Shown piece after piece: positions 1-8,882 of a stretch of DNA of 64,000 nt (its first letter is position 1; every line of letters starts with the position of its first letter). The notes beneath the pieces were generated by a model that saw only the letters and a list, made by a program, of their open reading frames with translations, had not been told where the DNA came from and did not search any database. Source of the stretch: Nocardiopsis algeriensis (lineage in GTDB: Bacteria > Actinomycetota > Actinomycetes > Streptosporangiales > Streptosporangiaceae); NCBI RefSeq assembly GCF_014203695.1, contig NZ_JACHJO010000003.1, positions 1 to 64,000 of the forward strand. Direction: 5' to 3'. A program made the translations under genes and the position numbers.

Positions 1-43
1 CGCGTTCGCGCAGCTCATCGGGGTACTTCCTCGGTGCTGCCAT
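1..43 (-). CDS. IS3-family transposase OrfA, first 14 codons (runs off the window edge)
   Basis: Read on the minus strand from the ATG at 43, the first residues are MAAPRKYPDELRER, the usual opening of IS3-family OrfA helix-turn-helix proteins in actinomycetes. A GGAAGGA-type ribosome site lies just upstream, at about 52-58. Only the start is in the window, so nothing can be said about the catalytic OrfB. Its position next to another transposase remnant marks the left end of the window as mobile-element rich. The call rests on a short match. Confidence 0.6.
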   Translation of the reverse strand, partial: MAAPRKYPDELRER

Positions 44-63
44 GACTCTCATCCTTCCCAGGA

Positions 64-545
64 ATGAAAGCCTCCATCAGACCCGGCACGAAACAACTGA
101 AGGGCCGTGGCATGCTCTGGCCGTGGCGATCAAACTCAACCGTGCGGTCCTGGCCCACCGGCATCTCCCGACACCACCTGGCCGCACTTGTCGAAGAACT
201 GGCCCAACCCTGGGAGACAGCGGTTGAAGACCACCGGTACCGGGTCCGGGACAGGGTGAGAAAACGGGCTGCCGGCGCCGGCGCCCGGCACCGGTCGGTC
301 TTCGTCGATCACCTGGTGGTCACCCTGGTCCACCCGCGCCACGACCTGCCCCACACCGTCCTGGGCCTGCTCTGTGAGGCAGATCGGTCCACCATCACAC
401 GAGCCGTGGGCCAGATCCGGGCCCTGTTGGCCGAGCGCGGGTGCGCGATCCAGGACCGTCCGGGGGTGCGTCTGCGCACCCTGGAGGACGTGTTCTCCTA
501 CACCTGGGTCGAAGGGGCCGCACTGCGATTCGCTTCCGGTGATGT
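64..545 (+). pseudogene. Transposase N-terminal remnant (IS5-like, HTH_Tnp_4/DDE_4 type)
   Basis: The frame from about 160 to 530 reads like the N-terminal part of actinobacterial IS5-type DDE_4 transposases: an AALVEELAQPW opening, then HRSVFVDHLVVTLVHPRHDLPH, a helix-turn-helix region DRSTITRAVGQIRALL, and DRPGVRLRTLEDVFSY. After about 545 the similarity stops, before any DDE catalytic residue, so the element is truncated. The frame then runs without a stop into a SUKH-like gene, so the two look like one 405-residue protein. I treat this as a chance fusion. The true start is unclear because the 5' part is atypical. Confidence is good that it is a transposase piece and lower on the exact limits. 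Confidence 0.6.
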
Positions 546-672
546 CCTCGCCTTCCTCTGGGGAAACCCTCAGCTCCTGGTACCGGCTTTCGAAGGCTGT
601 CGCTACCCCGGCGTACGGCCGCCGGAAGTTGCGGCCGGGATTTCGGATCCTCGGTTTTCGAAGGAGAGCGGT

Positions 673-1281
673 GTGGGGTTGGACGAACGAGTCGAGGCCC
701 TGCTCATCAGGACCAGGGCTCCCTGGCGCAAGTACCCGCGCCAGGAGCAGGAGTGGGAGCTGATCGAGATGCTGCTCGGACAGCGCCTACCGGCGGACTT
801 CAAGATGCTGTCGGACCGCTGCCAGGAGCTGAGGGTGGGGAACCTGGAGGTGTACATCCCCCGGCTGGAGGAGGTGTCCTTCCCCGTGGGCTCACCCGCG
901 CGGCTGAACCTGCGCACACGGCTGGAACAGGAGATCTCGGCGACCACCGACGGCAGGGCCCTGATGGAAGGGGAATCCAGGCCCGCGGAGGCGATGCGCA
1001 CAAGCCTGGAAGAGCCGGGGCAGGTGGTGCTGGAGGACGCGGACAGCGGCGAGCGCTCTGTGTTCTCGATGGCTCCGGGCCGCTTCGAGCTCGTACCGTG
1101 GGGGACCCACCCCTCCGGGGCGGTGGGCTACTGGCACGCGGTGGGAGACCCGGACGACTGGCCCGTGGTGGTCTCCTACGGCTGGGCCCTGTGGCGCGAG
1201 GGGTGCTCCCTGGTGGACTACCTCCTACGGGCACTCGACTGCGGAATACCGCTGCCCTGGCTGGTCGAGGACACGCTCTGA
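673..1281 (+). CDS. SMI1/KNR4 (SUKH)-like protein, likely orphan immunity protein
   Basis: The product is 202 residues from GTG 673, which is preceded by AAGGAG at 661-666 with 6 nt spacing. That ribosome site is why I place the start here and not in the upstream transposase frame. Features of the SUKH superfamily are visible: a W-x-L-I-E-x-x-L-G-x-x-L-P-x-D-F-K segment near residue 30-50 and a C-terminal half with a PWGT...GAVGYWH..GDPDDWPVVVS pattern ending in SLVDYLLRAL. SUKH proteins are known as immunity proteins of polymorphic toxins in bacteria. No partner toxin is next to it, and the upstream flank has been replaced by transposase debris, so it may be an orphan. Function is inferred from the family. 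Confidence 0.6.
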   Translation: MGLDERVEALLIRTRAPWRKYPRQEQEWELIEMLLGQRLPADFKMLSDRCQELRVGNLEVYIPRLEEVSFPVGSPARLNLRTRLEQEISATTDGRALMEGESRPAEAMRTSLEEPGQVVLEDADSGERSVFSMAPGRFELVPWGTHPSGAVGYWHAVGDPDDWPVVVSYGWALWREGCSLVDYLLRALDCGIPLPWLVEDTL

Positions 1282-1395
1282 CAGCACCAGAACGGACGGC
1301 ACCGATGCTCTGCCGCATGAGTCGCACAACGGGAGGCTGCGGGTCTCTTGTGGACGGAGCCGACCACCCATCGGAGCAAAAATCCCTTGGCTCGG

Positions 1396-2259
1396 TTATT
1401 GGAGCCTGATGCGGTGGGGATGGTCGTTCGATCGGGGGCAGTGGTAGACGCACAGAAAGTTTCCGCGCCCGAGCGTGAGGTCGATCGGGCCGTTCTCCGG
1501 ATTGTCGATCTGGAACAGGTGCTCCAGCTCGGCACCGCATTCGCAGGCCATCGGCAACGGAGCGGTGGGGCCGTAGGAGGGATAGCCGCCGAACTTCATC
1601 CCCTCACGCGCTCCCATGTGGTCCACGTAGGTGAGCCAGGGGATGGCGGTGGAGCCGAGGGGTATCTCGTTTCCCCACGCTTCTGCGTCCTCGTCGATGA
1701 GGTGGACCGTTTCCTCAGGCAGGTCGACGATGCAGGGATGGTCCTCCACGGCCTCGATGGTCAGCTCGCACGCCGGCAGCCCCTCGTAGTAACTCGTGAC
1801 GGTATGGGGTCGGGGCTGCTCGTCCGCGACGTTGGTGATGTCGATGGTGGAGCGCCAGCGGACGACCAGGGAAGGGCCCCAGTGGAGGCCGAAGGCGTCA
1901 GGAGGGTCGGGGTGGTCGTTGGGGCACCACAGGACTTGGAGGAGGTCGGCTCCGCCGGGGAGGGTGTGACCGTCGGGCAGGTCGCGGGCGAACAGTTGAA
2001 GGACGGGTTGGAGGAAGAGCGGGTCGTCGAAGTGGACGTCGCCGTTCTCGGGCGGGGCTCCGTCGATGTGGTGGCCGAGGGAGCATGTGGGCCAGGGTTC
2101 GTCTTCGGGCCACAGGAGCGGTCCGCCGATGGAACTGTTTCCGGGGCCCGGGTCCCCCAGGCGGGGGTGGAACAGAAGCGCGGGTTTCGCATGCTCGTGT
2201 AGTTCAGGGAATGCGTCGAGGATCTGGTCGCGCATCGTTGCGGGGCCTGGGCGAGACAT
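1396..2259 (-). CDS. DUF1963 (YwqG-like) family protein
   Basis: The product is 287 residues from the ATG at 2259 (MSRPGPATMRDQILDAFPEL). The open frame extends further upstream, but that part is proline-rich and unlike the family; a second ATG at 2235 is also possible. Recognisable features are the PALLFHPRLGDPGPGNSSIGGPLLWPEDEPWP segment, the run of short beta-strand-like blocks with W and D, and a C-terminal cytosolic domain containing CECGAELEHLFQIDNPENGP. DUF1963 proteins are soluble, of unknown function, and resemble some toxin-immunity folds. The gene converges with the SUKH-like gene, leaving about 110 bp between them. Family call is moderately sure; no function is claimed. Confidence 0.65.
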   Translation of the reverse strand: MSRPGPATMRDQILDAFPELHEHAKPALLFHPRLGDPGPGNSSIGGPLLWPEDEPWPTCSLGHHIDGAPPENGDVHFDDPLFLQPVLQLFARDLPDGHTLPGGADLLQVLWCPNDHPDPPDAFGLHWGPSLVVRWRSTIDITNVADEQPRPHTVTSYYEGLPACELTIEAVEDHPCIVDLPEETVHLIDEDAEAWGNEIPLGSTAIPWLTYVDHMGAREGMKFGGYPSYGPTAPLPMACECGAELEHLFQIDNPENGPIDLTLGRGNFLCVYHCPRSNDHPHRIRLQ

Positions 2260-3125
2260 GGCAGGGCCTCGATCATGGGAGTCGGTCGCTGTTTCAGGGC
2301 AGGGTAGTGCCGGCGGGTGACAAGCCTGGTGTTCGGACGGGGCGATGCCCGTAGCGGGGTGTTCTGGGTGGCTGATGCGCTCGGTCGGCCCGGCAAGGGG
2401 TGCTGGGGGCGGACACGGAGCACCCGGGGGCGGGCACGCAAGGCCATGGGATGGCAAAGTGTTCCGGAAGTGGGGACCGCCTTGTACCGGGGAGCGCGTA
2501 TGGAACACACATCGACCCGGAACGCCGAGAGGGCCTCGTGCGAGGTTCTTGTGCAATCCCTGTGAACCGGGGTTGTGTGGCGCACCCAGCTCGACACAAT
2601 ATGAATCTTCAGCCTGTGATCGAGGGGCCAGAGATCGAACTCCTTCCTGCTCACGCGAAGGTGCGCAGGGACGGGTACCGCGGTTCGCGGGATGAGCGTT
2701 CGGGTGCGGGGGAGTGAGTGCGGTGGTGTCCTACTCGCACATGTACGCACTCGCCCTGCGCCACGGCGAACCCGAATGGCGCGCCGCCCTGTCCCCGTTC
2801 TCGGTGGGCGGCATGATCGTCGGCGCCTCCATGACCCTGTTGGGCGACGCCCGCCATGGCCGTCGGGGCGGTCTGCTGCCCTGGACTCTGCTCGCCCTCG
2901 GCACCATTTGCCCCACTATGTTGTGTTGACACCGGGCGAGGCCGAAGATAGGCCCACATCGCTGATCCAGTACGGTGCGGACATGCCGCGCTGATTTCTT
3001 TTCAAGATCTGACAATCGTGCGAAGCGGCCTGCCCCTCGATCAAGGCCCGCCGAACGAAAGGCTGGTGCACAGGGTGTCCATCCCTGCCACCGACGAAGT
3101 GGTGCACCCTGGGAAGAGCAGCCCG
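2260..3125. other. Long gap between DUF1963 gene and ABC exporters
   Basis: Apart from the DUF2637 fragment at 2714-2929 I see no credible gene here. The other open frames are arginine- and proline-rich shadows. The segment 2985-3020 is AT-richer than its surroundings and could hold the exporter promoter. No RiPP precursor-like gene is evident ahead of the exporters. Confidence 0.4.
2714..2929 (+). pseudogene. DUF2637 (actinomycete plasmid/ICE protein) fragment
   Basis: This 71-codon frame reads SYSHMYALALRHGEPEW, then a hydrophobic SPFSVGGMIVGASMTLL and a second hydrophobic GGLLPWTLLALG. That is the central part of DUF2637 membrane proteins carried on actinomycete integrative plasmids and ICEs. 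Normal members are longer at both ends, and this frame stops right after the second membrane segment, so it is a truncated remnant. It points to a former integrative element in this part of the island. Confidence 0.5.
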
Positions 3126-4919
3126 ATGGCCTTGCTCAAGGCTCGGAGGGAATGGATTTTCTTCGGCACCCTGTGGAAGTCCCACCCGAGGCTGACCGCG
3201 ATGTGGTGGGCTCTGATCCTGTGCCAGGGAGTTCTTCCCGCCGGCTTCGTTGTGGCCGTGGGACAGCTGGTCGGCGCCGTCGCCAACGGTACCCCGTTGC
3301 TGACACCGCTGCTCCTGATGGGCGTGGTCTTCGTCCTGATGCAGCTTCTGACACCCCTGCACAACCAGATCGGCTCCCTCCTGGGGGAACACGTCTCCGA
3401 CCGTCTGCACGATCGCCTGCTCGTCGCGGCGGGTGCCCCCGAGGGCGTCGCGCACCTGGAGAACCGCGAGCACATGGACGAGCTGACCGCCGCTCGGGAC
3501 TTCGACCTCGGGATGACCGGTCCGCCCCTGCACATGTCGATGGGTTTCATTGCGGGCGGCCTGGTCGAGGTGATCTCGGGCCTGGCGCATGCGGTGGTCC
3601 TGGCCGCCTACGCCTGGTGGGCACCGCTCCTGGTGGGAGGCGCCTGGCTCTCCACACACTGGCTGCTCCGTGAGAGTACCCAGTGGGACCGCAACACGGG
3701 GGAGGTCCTCGACGCCCAACGTCGAGCCGAGTACTCCTACAGGCTGGCCGTGGACTCTCCCGCAGCCAAGGAGATCCGGCTCTTCGGCCTCGCGAGCTGG
3801 CTGACGGACCGTTTCGCCTCGGAACGCAGGACTCTCGTCGAACTGCGGTGGCACACAACCCGGCTGCGGCAGAAGCCGATGCGCTGGGCAGTGGCGGTAC
3901 TGACGATCTCAGGAGGACTGTTCTTCTGGTTCCTGGGACGAGACGCCGCCTCGGGCGCCATCGGCCTGGGTGAGGCGAGCACCTTCGCCTACGCGGCGGT
4001 GGGAGCCAGCGCGATCGCCTTCGGAGGCCTGAACTGGGCTCTCTCCCTGGCCTCGGACGGAGTCGCGGCGGTGTTGCGCGTGGAGAGGACGATGTCGTCG
4101 GGCACCGCGGCTCACAGCGTGGTCTCCGGACAGACCCCGGCCGAGGGCATGCCCGCGGCGGAGATCAGGTTCCGCGACGTGACCTTCGCCTATCCGGGCA
4201 TGTCCGCACCCGTCCTCGACGGCCTCGACCTCACCATTCCCGCCGGCGGTTCGCTGGCGGTCGTCGGTGTCAACGGCGCGGGAAAGTCAACCTTGGTCAA
4301 GCTCCTGTGCCGCCTCTACGACCCGCTCTCGGGAACGATCGAGGTGGACGGCACGGACCTCAGGGACCTGGACCTGGGATCGTGGCGCCGCCGGATCACC
4401 GCGATCTTCCAGGACTTCATCCGCTACGAGCTCTCGCTCAGGGACAATGTGGCTCCTTCCGAAGCCACTTCCGACGATGTCCTCCAAGCCCTGACGACCG
4501 CCGGCGCAGCGGACCTGCGCGATCTCGACAAGATCCTCTCCCCAGGCTACGAGAACGGCACCGACCTGTCCGGAGGACAGTGGCAGCGCGTCGCACTGGC
4601 CAGGGTCCTGTACTCCGTGAGCCGAGGAGCCGGAGTGGTCGTCCTCGACGAGCCCACAGCCCAGTTGGACGTACGCGGCGAGGCCGAGGTCTTCGACCGC
4701 GTACTGGAGGCCACCCGGGGGTGCACGACCGTCCTCATCTCCCACCGCTTCTCCACGGTCCGGCGCGCCGACCGGATCTGCGTCGTGGACCAGGGCAGGG
4801 TCGTGGAACTCGGAAGCCACGACGAACTCATGGCTCTCGGGGGCACCTACAAGCGGCTCTTCGAACTCCAGGCCACGCGGTTCAACGAAGAACAGGACGG
4901 AGCCGACCGTGCCCGCTGA
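3126..4919 (+). CDS. ABC exporter half-transporter (membrane plus ATPase), first of a pair
   Basis: The product is about 597 residues if translation starts at ATG 3126, which gives nearly the same length as its partner; GTG 3066, 3075 and 3018 are alternatives. The N-terminal ~330 residues form the membrane domain, starting with WWALILCQGVLPAGFVVAVG. The C-terminal ATPase has Walker A GVNGAGKST near residue 381, signature LSGGQWQR near 481, Walker B VVLDEPTAQLD near 505 and the switch histidine in LISHRFST. It overlaps the next exporter gene by 11 nt, so the two are co-translated and probably form a heterodimer. The context (a RiPP-like aminotransferase remnant downstream) suggests peptide export. 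Substrate is unknown. Confidence 0.85.
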   Translation: MALLKARREWIFFGTLWKSHPRLTAMWWALILCQGVLPAGFVVAVGQLVGAVANGTPLLTPLLLMGVVFVLMQLLTPLHNQIGSLLGEHVSDRLHDRLLVAAGAPEGVAHLENREHMDELTAARDFDLGMTGPPLHMSMGFIAGGLVEVISGLAHAVVLAAYAWWAPLLVGGAWLSTHWLLRESTQWDRNTGEVLDAQRRAEYSYRLAVDSPAAKEIRLFGLASWLTDRFASERRTLVELRWHTTRLRQKPMRWAVAVLTISGGLFFWFLGRDAASGAIGLGEASTFAYAAVGASAIAFGGLNWALSLASDGVAAVLRVERTMSSGTAAHSVVSGQTPAEGMPAAEIRFRDVTFAYPGMSAPVLDGLDLTIPAGGSLAVVGVNGAGKSTLVKLLCRLYDPLSGTIEVDGTDLRDLDLGSWRRRITAIFQDFIRYELSLRDNVAPSEATSDDVLQALTTAGAADLRDLDKILSPGYENGTDLSGGQWQRVALARVLYSVSRGAGVVVLDEPTAQLDVRGEAEVFDRVLEATRGCTTVLISHRFSTVRRADRICVVDQGRVVELGSHDELMALGGTYKRLFELQATRFNEEQDGADRAR

Positions 4920-6708
4920 AGACCACCCCCTGCCCTCGTCCTGGCGGGGCTTGGACCGCACGCTGCGCCTCGGCTGGACGGCCTCCCCGGGGCTCATCGC
5001 CGTCGCGTTCGTGACGACGGTCGGTGCTGCCCTCCCCGACGTCCTGATCGCCGCCGCCCTGGCGATGCTCGCGGACGCGGTGCTCTCCGGGGAACAGCTC
5101 GGCGTGGTCACCGCCTCCGTGCTCCTGGGCGTGCTGGCGGTCATGAGCTGGCTGCTGCGCCTGCTGAGCGAGAGAGCCAACCGTCGCTTCGCCGACCGCA
5201 CCGCGGTGTTCATGGAAGCGCACGTGGTCCGGCTCCAGAGCGGCATCCCCTCCCTGGAGCACCACGAACGCCCCTCCTACGTCAACCGTGTCCAGCTCAT
5301 CCGGGACCACGCGGACACGTTGAGCGAGGTCTACCAGTACCTGTTCCAGGCGGTCGGCGCGATCCTGCGCCTGATCCTGACCGTGGCACTGCTGATGACC
5401 ATCCACCCCCTGTTGGGCCTGCTGGGTCTGTTCGCAGTGCCCACCGCCGTGGTCTCCCACTGGCGCGGAGGGGTGGAGCACGCCCTGGAGGAAAGGGTCG
5501 GACACCACGAGCGCCTGGCACGCCACTTCTTCCTGCTGGGCACGAACGCCTCCCCCGGACGTGAACTCCGTGTCGGCCGCGCCAGAGAACGGGTCCGCCA
5601 AGGGCGCCACCGGGCATGGGCCGCACGGCACCATGCCATGGCCCGGGCCCGCTGGACGACCACGGCGTGGCAGTCGGCAGCCCTCACAGTCTTCAGCTGC
5701 GCCTTCCTGGGCTCCGTCGCCGGAGTGGCACTGGGCGACGGTTCGGCGGCCGAGGTCGTCCTGCTCCTCACCGCCGGCAGCCGTCTGGCCCAGTACATCG
5801 GCCAGACGCTCAGCCAGGTCCATTTCCTCCGCACGATCTGGCTGGAGGGAGGGCGCCGTCTGCTGTGGCTGGAGGAACTGTCCTCCATCTCGGCCGAGCG
5901 GAGCCCGGCCTCTCCGCCGGAACGCATACGCTCCGGCATCACCCTGGACAGGGTCTCGTTCACCTACCCCGGGACGGATCGGCGCGTTCTGAACGATGTC
6001 ACGCTCCACCTGCCGGCAGGGGCCGTGGTGGCTGTCGTTGGCGAGAACGGGGCAGGGAAGTCCACGCTGGTCAAGCTCCTGGCGAAGATGTACGAACCCG
6101 ACTCCGGACGAATCCTGGTCGACGACGTCTCTCTGGCCGACATGCCGGCCGACGCGTGGCGGGAACGGCTCTCGGGTACCTTCCAGGACTTCGCGCGCTT
6201 CGAGTACCCGCTGCGGTTGTCCATAGGGGTAGGCGATCTGGCCAGGGCCGAGGACGAGGAGGCCGTCGAACGGGCGGTGGAACGGGCCGACGCCCACACC
6301 CTGGTCGACCGACTCGACCGTGGGCTGGACACCCAGCTCGGCAACACCTGGGCCGAGGGAGCCGAGCTGTCCCAGGGGCAGTGGCAGAAGGTCGCGCTCG
6401 CCCGCGGTTACATGCGCGACCAGCCTCTGCTCCTGCTTCTGGACGAACCCGCCTCCGCCCTGGACGCCGAGACCGAGCACCTGCTGTTCGAACAGTACGC
6501 GGAGCGCGTCAGAGCTCTCAAAGACCGAGACCTCATCACGCTCCTGGTCTCCCACCGCTACTCCACCGTGCGGATGGCCGACCTCATCATCGTCATCAAC
6601 GGAGCCGAAGTGTGTGAACAGGGCAGCCACGAGGAACTCCTCGCGCTGGGCGGGCGCTACGCCGAACTGTACGAGATCCAGGCCCGCGCCTACCGGATCG
6701 GGAAGTGA
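4909..6708 (+). CDS. ABC exporter half-transporter, second of a pair
   Basis: The product is 599 residues from GTG 4909, overlapping the upstream stop. A membrane domain fills the first ~320 residues (for example GLIAVAFVTTVGAALPDVLIAAALAMLA). The ATPase domain has Walker A GENGAGKST near residue 378, a signature LSQGQWQK in which the second residue pair is SQ instead of SG, Walker B LLLLLDEPASALD and SHRYST. Both half-transporters keep Walker B glutamates (DEP), so both sites may be active. The stop overlaps the GTG of the following truncated aminotransferase by 4 nt, which shows that the three genes were one operon. Confidence 0.85.
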   Translation: MPAEDHPLPSSWRGLDRTLRLGWTASPGLIAVAFVTTVGAALPDVLIAAALAMLADAVLSGEQLGVVTASVLLGVLAVMSWLLRLLSERANRRFADRTAVFMEAHVVRLQSGIPSLEHHERPSYVNRVQLIRDHADTLSEVYQYLFQAVGAILRLILTVALLMTIHPLLGLLGLFAVPTAVVSHWRGGVEHALEERVGHHERLARHFFLLGTNASPGRELRVGRARERVRQGRHRAWAARHHAMARARWTTTAWQSAALTVFSCAFLGSVAGVALGDGSAAEVVLLLTAGSRLAQYIGQTLSQVHFLRTIWLEGGRRLLWLEELSSISAERSPASPPERIRSGITLDRVSFTYPGTDRRVLNDVTLHLPAGAVVAVVGENGAGKSTLVKLLAKMYEPDSGRILVDDVSLADMPADAWRERLSGTFQDFARFEYPLRLSIGVGDLARAEDEEAVERAVERADAHTLVDRLDRGLDTQLGNTWAEGAELSQGQWQKVALARGYMRDQPLLLLLDEPASALDAETEHLLFEQYAERVRALKDRDLITLLVSHRYSTVRMADLIIVINGAEVCEQGSHEELLALGGRYAELYEIQARAYRIGK

Positions 6709-7079
6709 GCACCGTGGCTCCCTTGTCCCCTCTGGAGGAACGCCTGGGACGGCCCAGCGGCTTCGGGGCACCCGAGCGCACGGCCACACACGCCCGAGGG
6801 CCCCGTATCCTCTTCGCCGATGGTCAGTGGCGCCTGTGCGCGACCAGCGGCCTGTGGAACGCCAACATGGGTTGCGGAAACCAACGCATCGCCGAGGCGG
6901 TGGGGAAGGTCCTGATCGACCACTCTTACCTGAGCCTCTTCCGTAGCGCCCACGCTCCCGCGATCAACGCTGCCCAGGCGCTTCTCGGAGTCTGCGGAGA
7001 GGATCACTACGACCAGGTCCTCTTCACCACGTCGGGCGGTTCCGCCAACGACGCCGCCATGAAGACGGCCAGGCAGTAG
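6705..7079 (+). pseudogene. Class III (PLP) aminotransferase, truncated after 124 residues; daptide-type candidate
   Basis: GTG 6705 overlaps the exporter stop (GTGA). The sequence LFADGQWRLCATSGLWNANMGCGNQRIAEAV and then LFTTSGGSANDAAMKTARQ is the N-terminal part of a class III aminotransferase, the last segment being the cofactor-phosphate loop with SGGSAND. Family members have about 400-450 residues, but here a TAG follows directly after ARQ and the DNA beyond is unrelated and lower in GC. The lysine that binds PLP is therefore absent and the protein cannot be active. The style, and the link to two ABC exporters, recall the aminotransferase of daptide RiPP clusters. That subfamily call is from memory and is not certain. 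Confidence 0.6.
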
Positions 7080-7149
7080 GGTATGCGCGTGATTATCAGC
7101 TGGGATCTACCGTGGAAGCCTACTTCGCATTTCTCCGAGAAGTGAAGAG

Positions 7150-7616
7150 ATGAACTCAAGTGGAAGCGGTGAGTGGCTCGAATGCTTCTTGGCGGATGTG
7201 GACATCCGTCGACTGGAGGATGTCTCCGTTCGAATTTCCCCAGGGCGCAAGCTGACGGTGCTTGATCTGCTCAAAGCATGGCACGGGCATGTTCTCAGAC
7301 TTGAGGCGGAGGTCGGGCTTCCGGATTCCGGCAGAACGGTGTGGGGAGTCTGGGATTTCATTGCTGCCCTTGCGATCAGGAGTTGCTTGTCTCGGGGTAT
7401 AAAAAAGTTGACCCGGATTCTCTTGAGATGCTCAAGAGGGCTCTCGGTGATGTTGACTCCAAATTTATGAAGTTCACTGAAAATGATGAATTCGAAATCG
7501 CTCTTCGTCTCGATGGGGGCGGGAGGTCGGACGATGAATGGTGGTGGGGCCGGATTCCACGTGTCGGCCCGATCCGCCGAGAAGCCGATCAAATCAAATC
7601 GGCATTTCCGGATTGA
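7150..7616 (+). CDS. Unrecognised small protein encoded in two frames, possible -1 frameshift
   Basis: Frame one starts at ATG 7150 and stops at 7470 (106 residues). A second frame, -1 relative to it, continues from about 7341 to 7616 and ends in DDEWWWGRIPRVGPIRREADQIKSAFPD. Each half looks protein-like, and together they give about 155 residues: MNSSGSGEWLECFLADVDIR and so on through KKVDPDSLEMLKRALGDVDSKF. The frames meet exactly at A_AAA_AAG (7401-7407), the classic bacterial -1 slippery heptamer. Either the gene uses programmed frameshifting or it carries a 1-nt indel. GC is clearly lower than in the neighbours, which suggests transfer. The acidic, tryptophan-rich style resembles immunity proteins, but I do not recognise the family. 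Confidence 0.45.
7401..7407 (+). promoter_or_regulatory. A_AAA_AAG slippery heptamer
   Basis: In the frame of ATG 7150 the codons read ATA AAA AAG, and a -1 slip leads directly into the longer downstream frame. An AGGAG lies at 7378-7382, 18 nt upstream. That is further away than the stimulatory site of dnaX, so stimulation is uncertain. Confidence 0.4.
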
Positions 7617-7689
7617 TCTCCGGTGGGGCCTTGGAGGCACTCGACGGCAACGTCAACGGCCGGCCGTTGTGACAGACAGGCCGTCAGGG

Positions 7690-7884
7690 CCATCGTCCTG
7701 GCCAAGGGCATCGTCAAGGCCGTCGATGCTCCAGGTATTGGAGGTCGAGCCTGTGGGTGTAGACGTTGATGTGATCGTGGCCCAACAGCTCCTTGGCCCC
7801 GACGAGGCCCGAGCCCTGCTCCTGGAGCAGGGGCACAGTCCAGGGACGCAGGCCGTGGAAACGGATGGCATGCACCTTGTTTCG
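7690..7884 (-). pseudogene. Tyrosine recombinase (phage integrase) C-terminal remnant
   Basis: One minus-strand frame reads IRFHGLRPWTVPLLQEQGSGLVGAKELLGHDHINVYTHRLDLQYLEHRRP. This is the C-terminal catalytic part of tyrosine recombinases: H-x-L-R, then LLGH, then the nucleophile region with tyrosine (VYTHRL). Family members have LRH at the first motif, where this copy has LRP, and the tyrosine region is a few residues short. Upstream and downstream frames are closed or shifted, so this is a decayed piece. It marks another past integration. Confidence 0.55.
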
Positions 7885-7952
7885 TGCCGAGTTCGATGGA
7901 GACCCTGGTGTGTGCTGGGACCGCCTCCGACACCCGACATGTTCAGCGCTGC

Positions 7953-8882
7953 CTACCGGTAGGTGGACCAGCGGGTGCTGGTGTCCCCCTGGCGGAGGGT
8001 GTCCATGCGGTGTTGCCACTGGGCGCGCAGGTCGGGGTTGGTGTTGAGGACCGGGAGGACGCTGGTGACGAGTCTGAGTTCGCGGAGTTGGCGCAGGACG
8101 GGGAATCCGGCCCAGGTGAGAACATCGAAGCCGTACTCGGCCGCGAGCGGGGTGTGGTGGTCCACGGGGTAGTCCATGCGGACCTTGCCGACCGCGGCGG
8201 GTGTCAGGTCCCATTCGCGGGGGCCGTGACTGAGGCTGTCGAAGTCGCAGATCACTGGGCCCTGGGGGCCGGGGATGAGGTTGCCCATGAACGGGTCGCC
8301 GTGCAGCACCCCGGCGGGCAGCTCGAACTCCAGGTCCTGAACCTGGAGTTGGAGGTGGTCGGTGCGCTCGGTGAGGAAGACCCGGTCGGCTTCGTTCAGT
8401 CCTTCGGCGTCGGCGATGCGGCTGCGGATGCGATCGAACGGTTCCCACGAGGGCAGCGTGAACCCCGGGGCGGGCAGGGCGTGGATGTACTGGAGGATGC
8501 GCCCGAGGTCGCCGCCGGTCGGCTCAGGCCCGGTGGAGGGCACCAGGTGCCAGAAGGTCGCCGTGGCACCGGCGGCCCGGACCGGTTGGGGAATCTCCTC
8601 GACCAACCGCACCGCCGGGGCGTCGTGCCGGGCGAGCCACCGGGCCGCCTCGATGACCACGGGGACGCGTTCGGCGACGGTGGCCGATCCGGCGATGCGC
8701 ACGACCAGCCCCACCCCCGGGAGGCGGTAGACGGCGTTGTTGGTGAACTTGATCAGCTCGGCGTCATCGGCCGCACGGGAGCCGATCCCGGCTTCCTCGC
8801 ACAAGGCGGCGAGGACCTCGTGGACGCGGTCGCGGGTGAGGGCGAAACGGGGGCCGGCGGAGGGGGTGGGAGTGGTGCTCAT
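7953..8882 (-). CDS. Aminoglycoside phosphotransferase (APH)-family protein
   Basis: The product is 309 residues from ATG 8882 (MSTTPTPSAGPRFALTRDRV). APH/choline-kinase fold motifs are visible: the N-lobe ends with a W-x-L-V hinge-like FWHLVPS, the catalytic loop is VLHGDPFMGNLI near residue 193, and the metal-binding motif is ICDFDSLSHGPREWDL near 212. The start codon overlaps the stop of the upstream TPR gene (TCAT on the plus strand at 8879-8882), so the two form an operon. Such standalone APH-like genes act on many substrates, so antibiotic resistance should not be assumed. The family is clear; the substrate is unknown. Confidence 0.8.
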   Translation of the reverse strand: MSTTPTPSAGPRFALTRDRVHEVLAALCEEAGIGSRAADDAELIKFTNNAVYRLPGVGLVVRIAGSATVAERVPVVIEAARWLARHDAPAVRLVEEIPQPVRAAGATATFWHLVPSTGPEPTGGDLGRILQYIHALPAPGFTLPSWEPFDRIRSRIADAEGLNEADRVFLTERTDHLQLQVQDLEFELPAGVLHGDPFMGNLIPGPQGPVICDFDSLSHGPREWDLTPAAVGKVRMDYPVDHHTPLAAEYGFDVLTWAGFPVLRQLRELRLVTSVLPVLNTNPDLRAQWQHRMDTLRQGDTSTRWSTYR

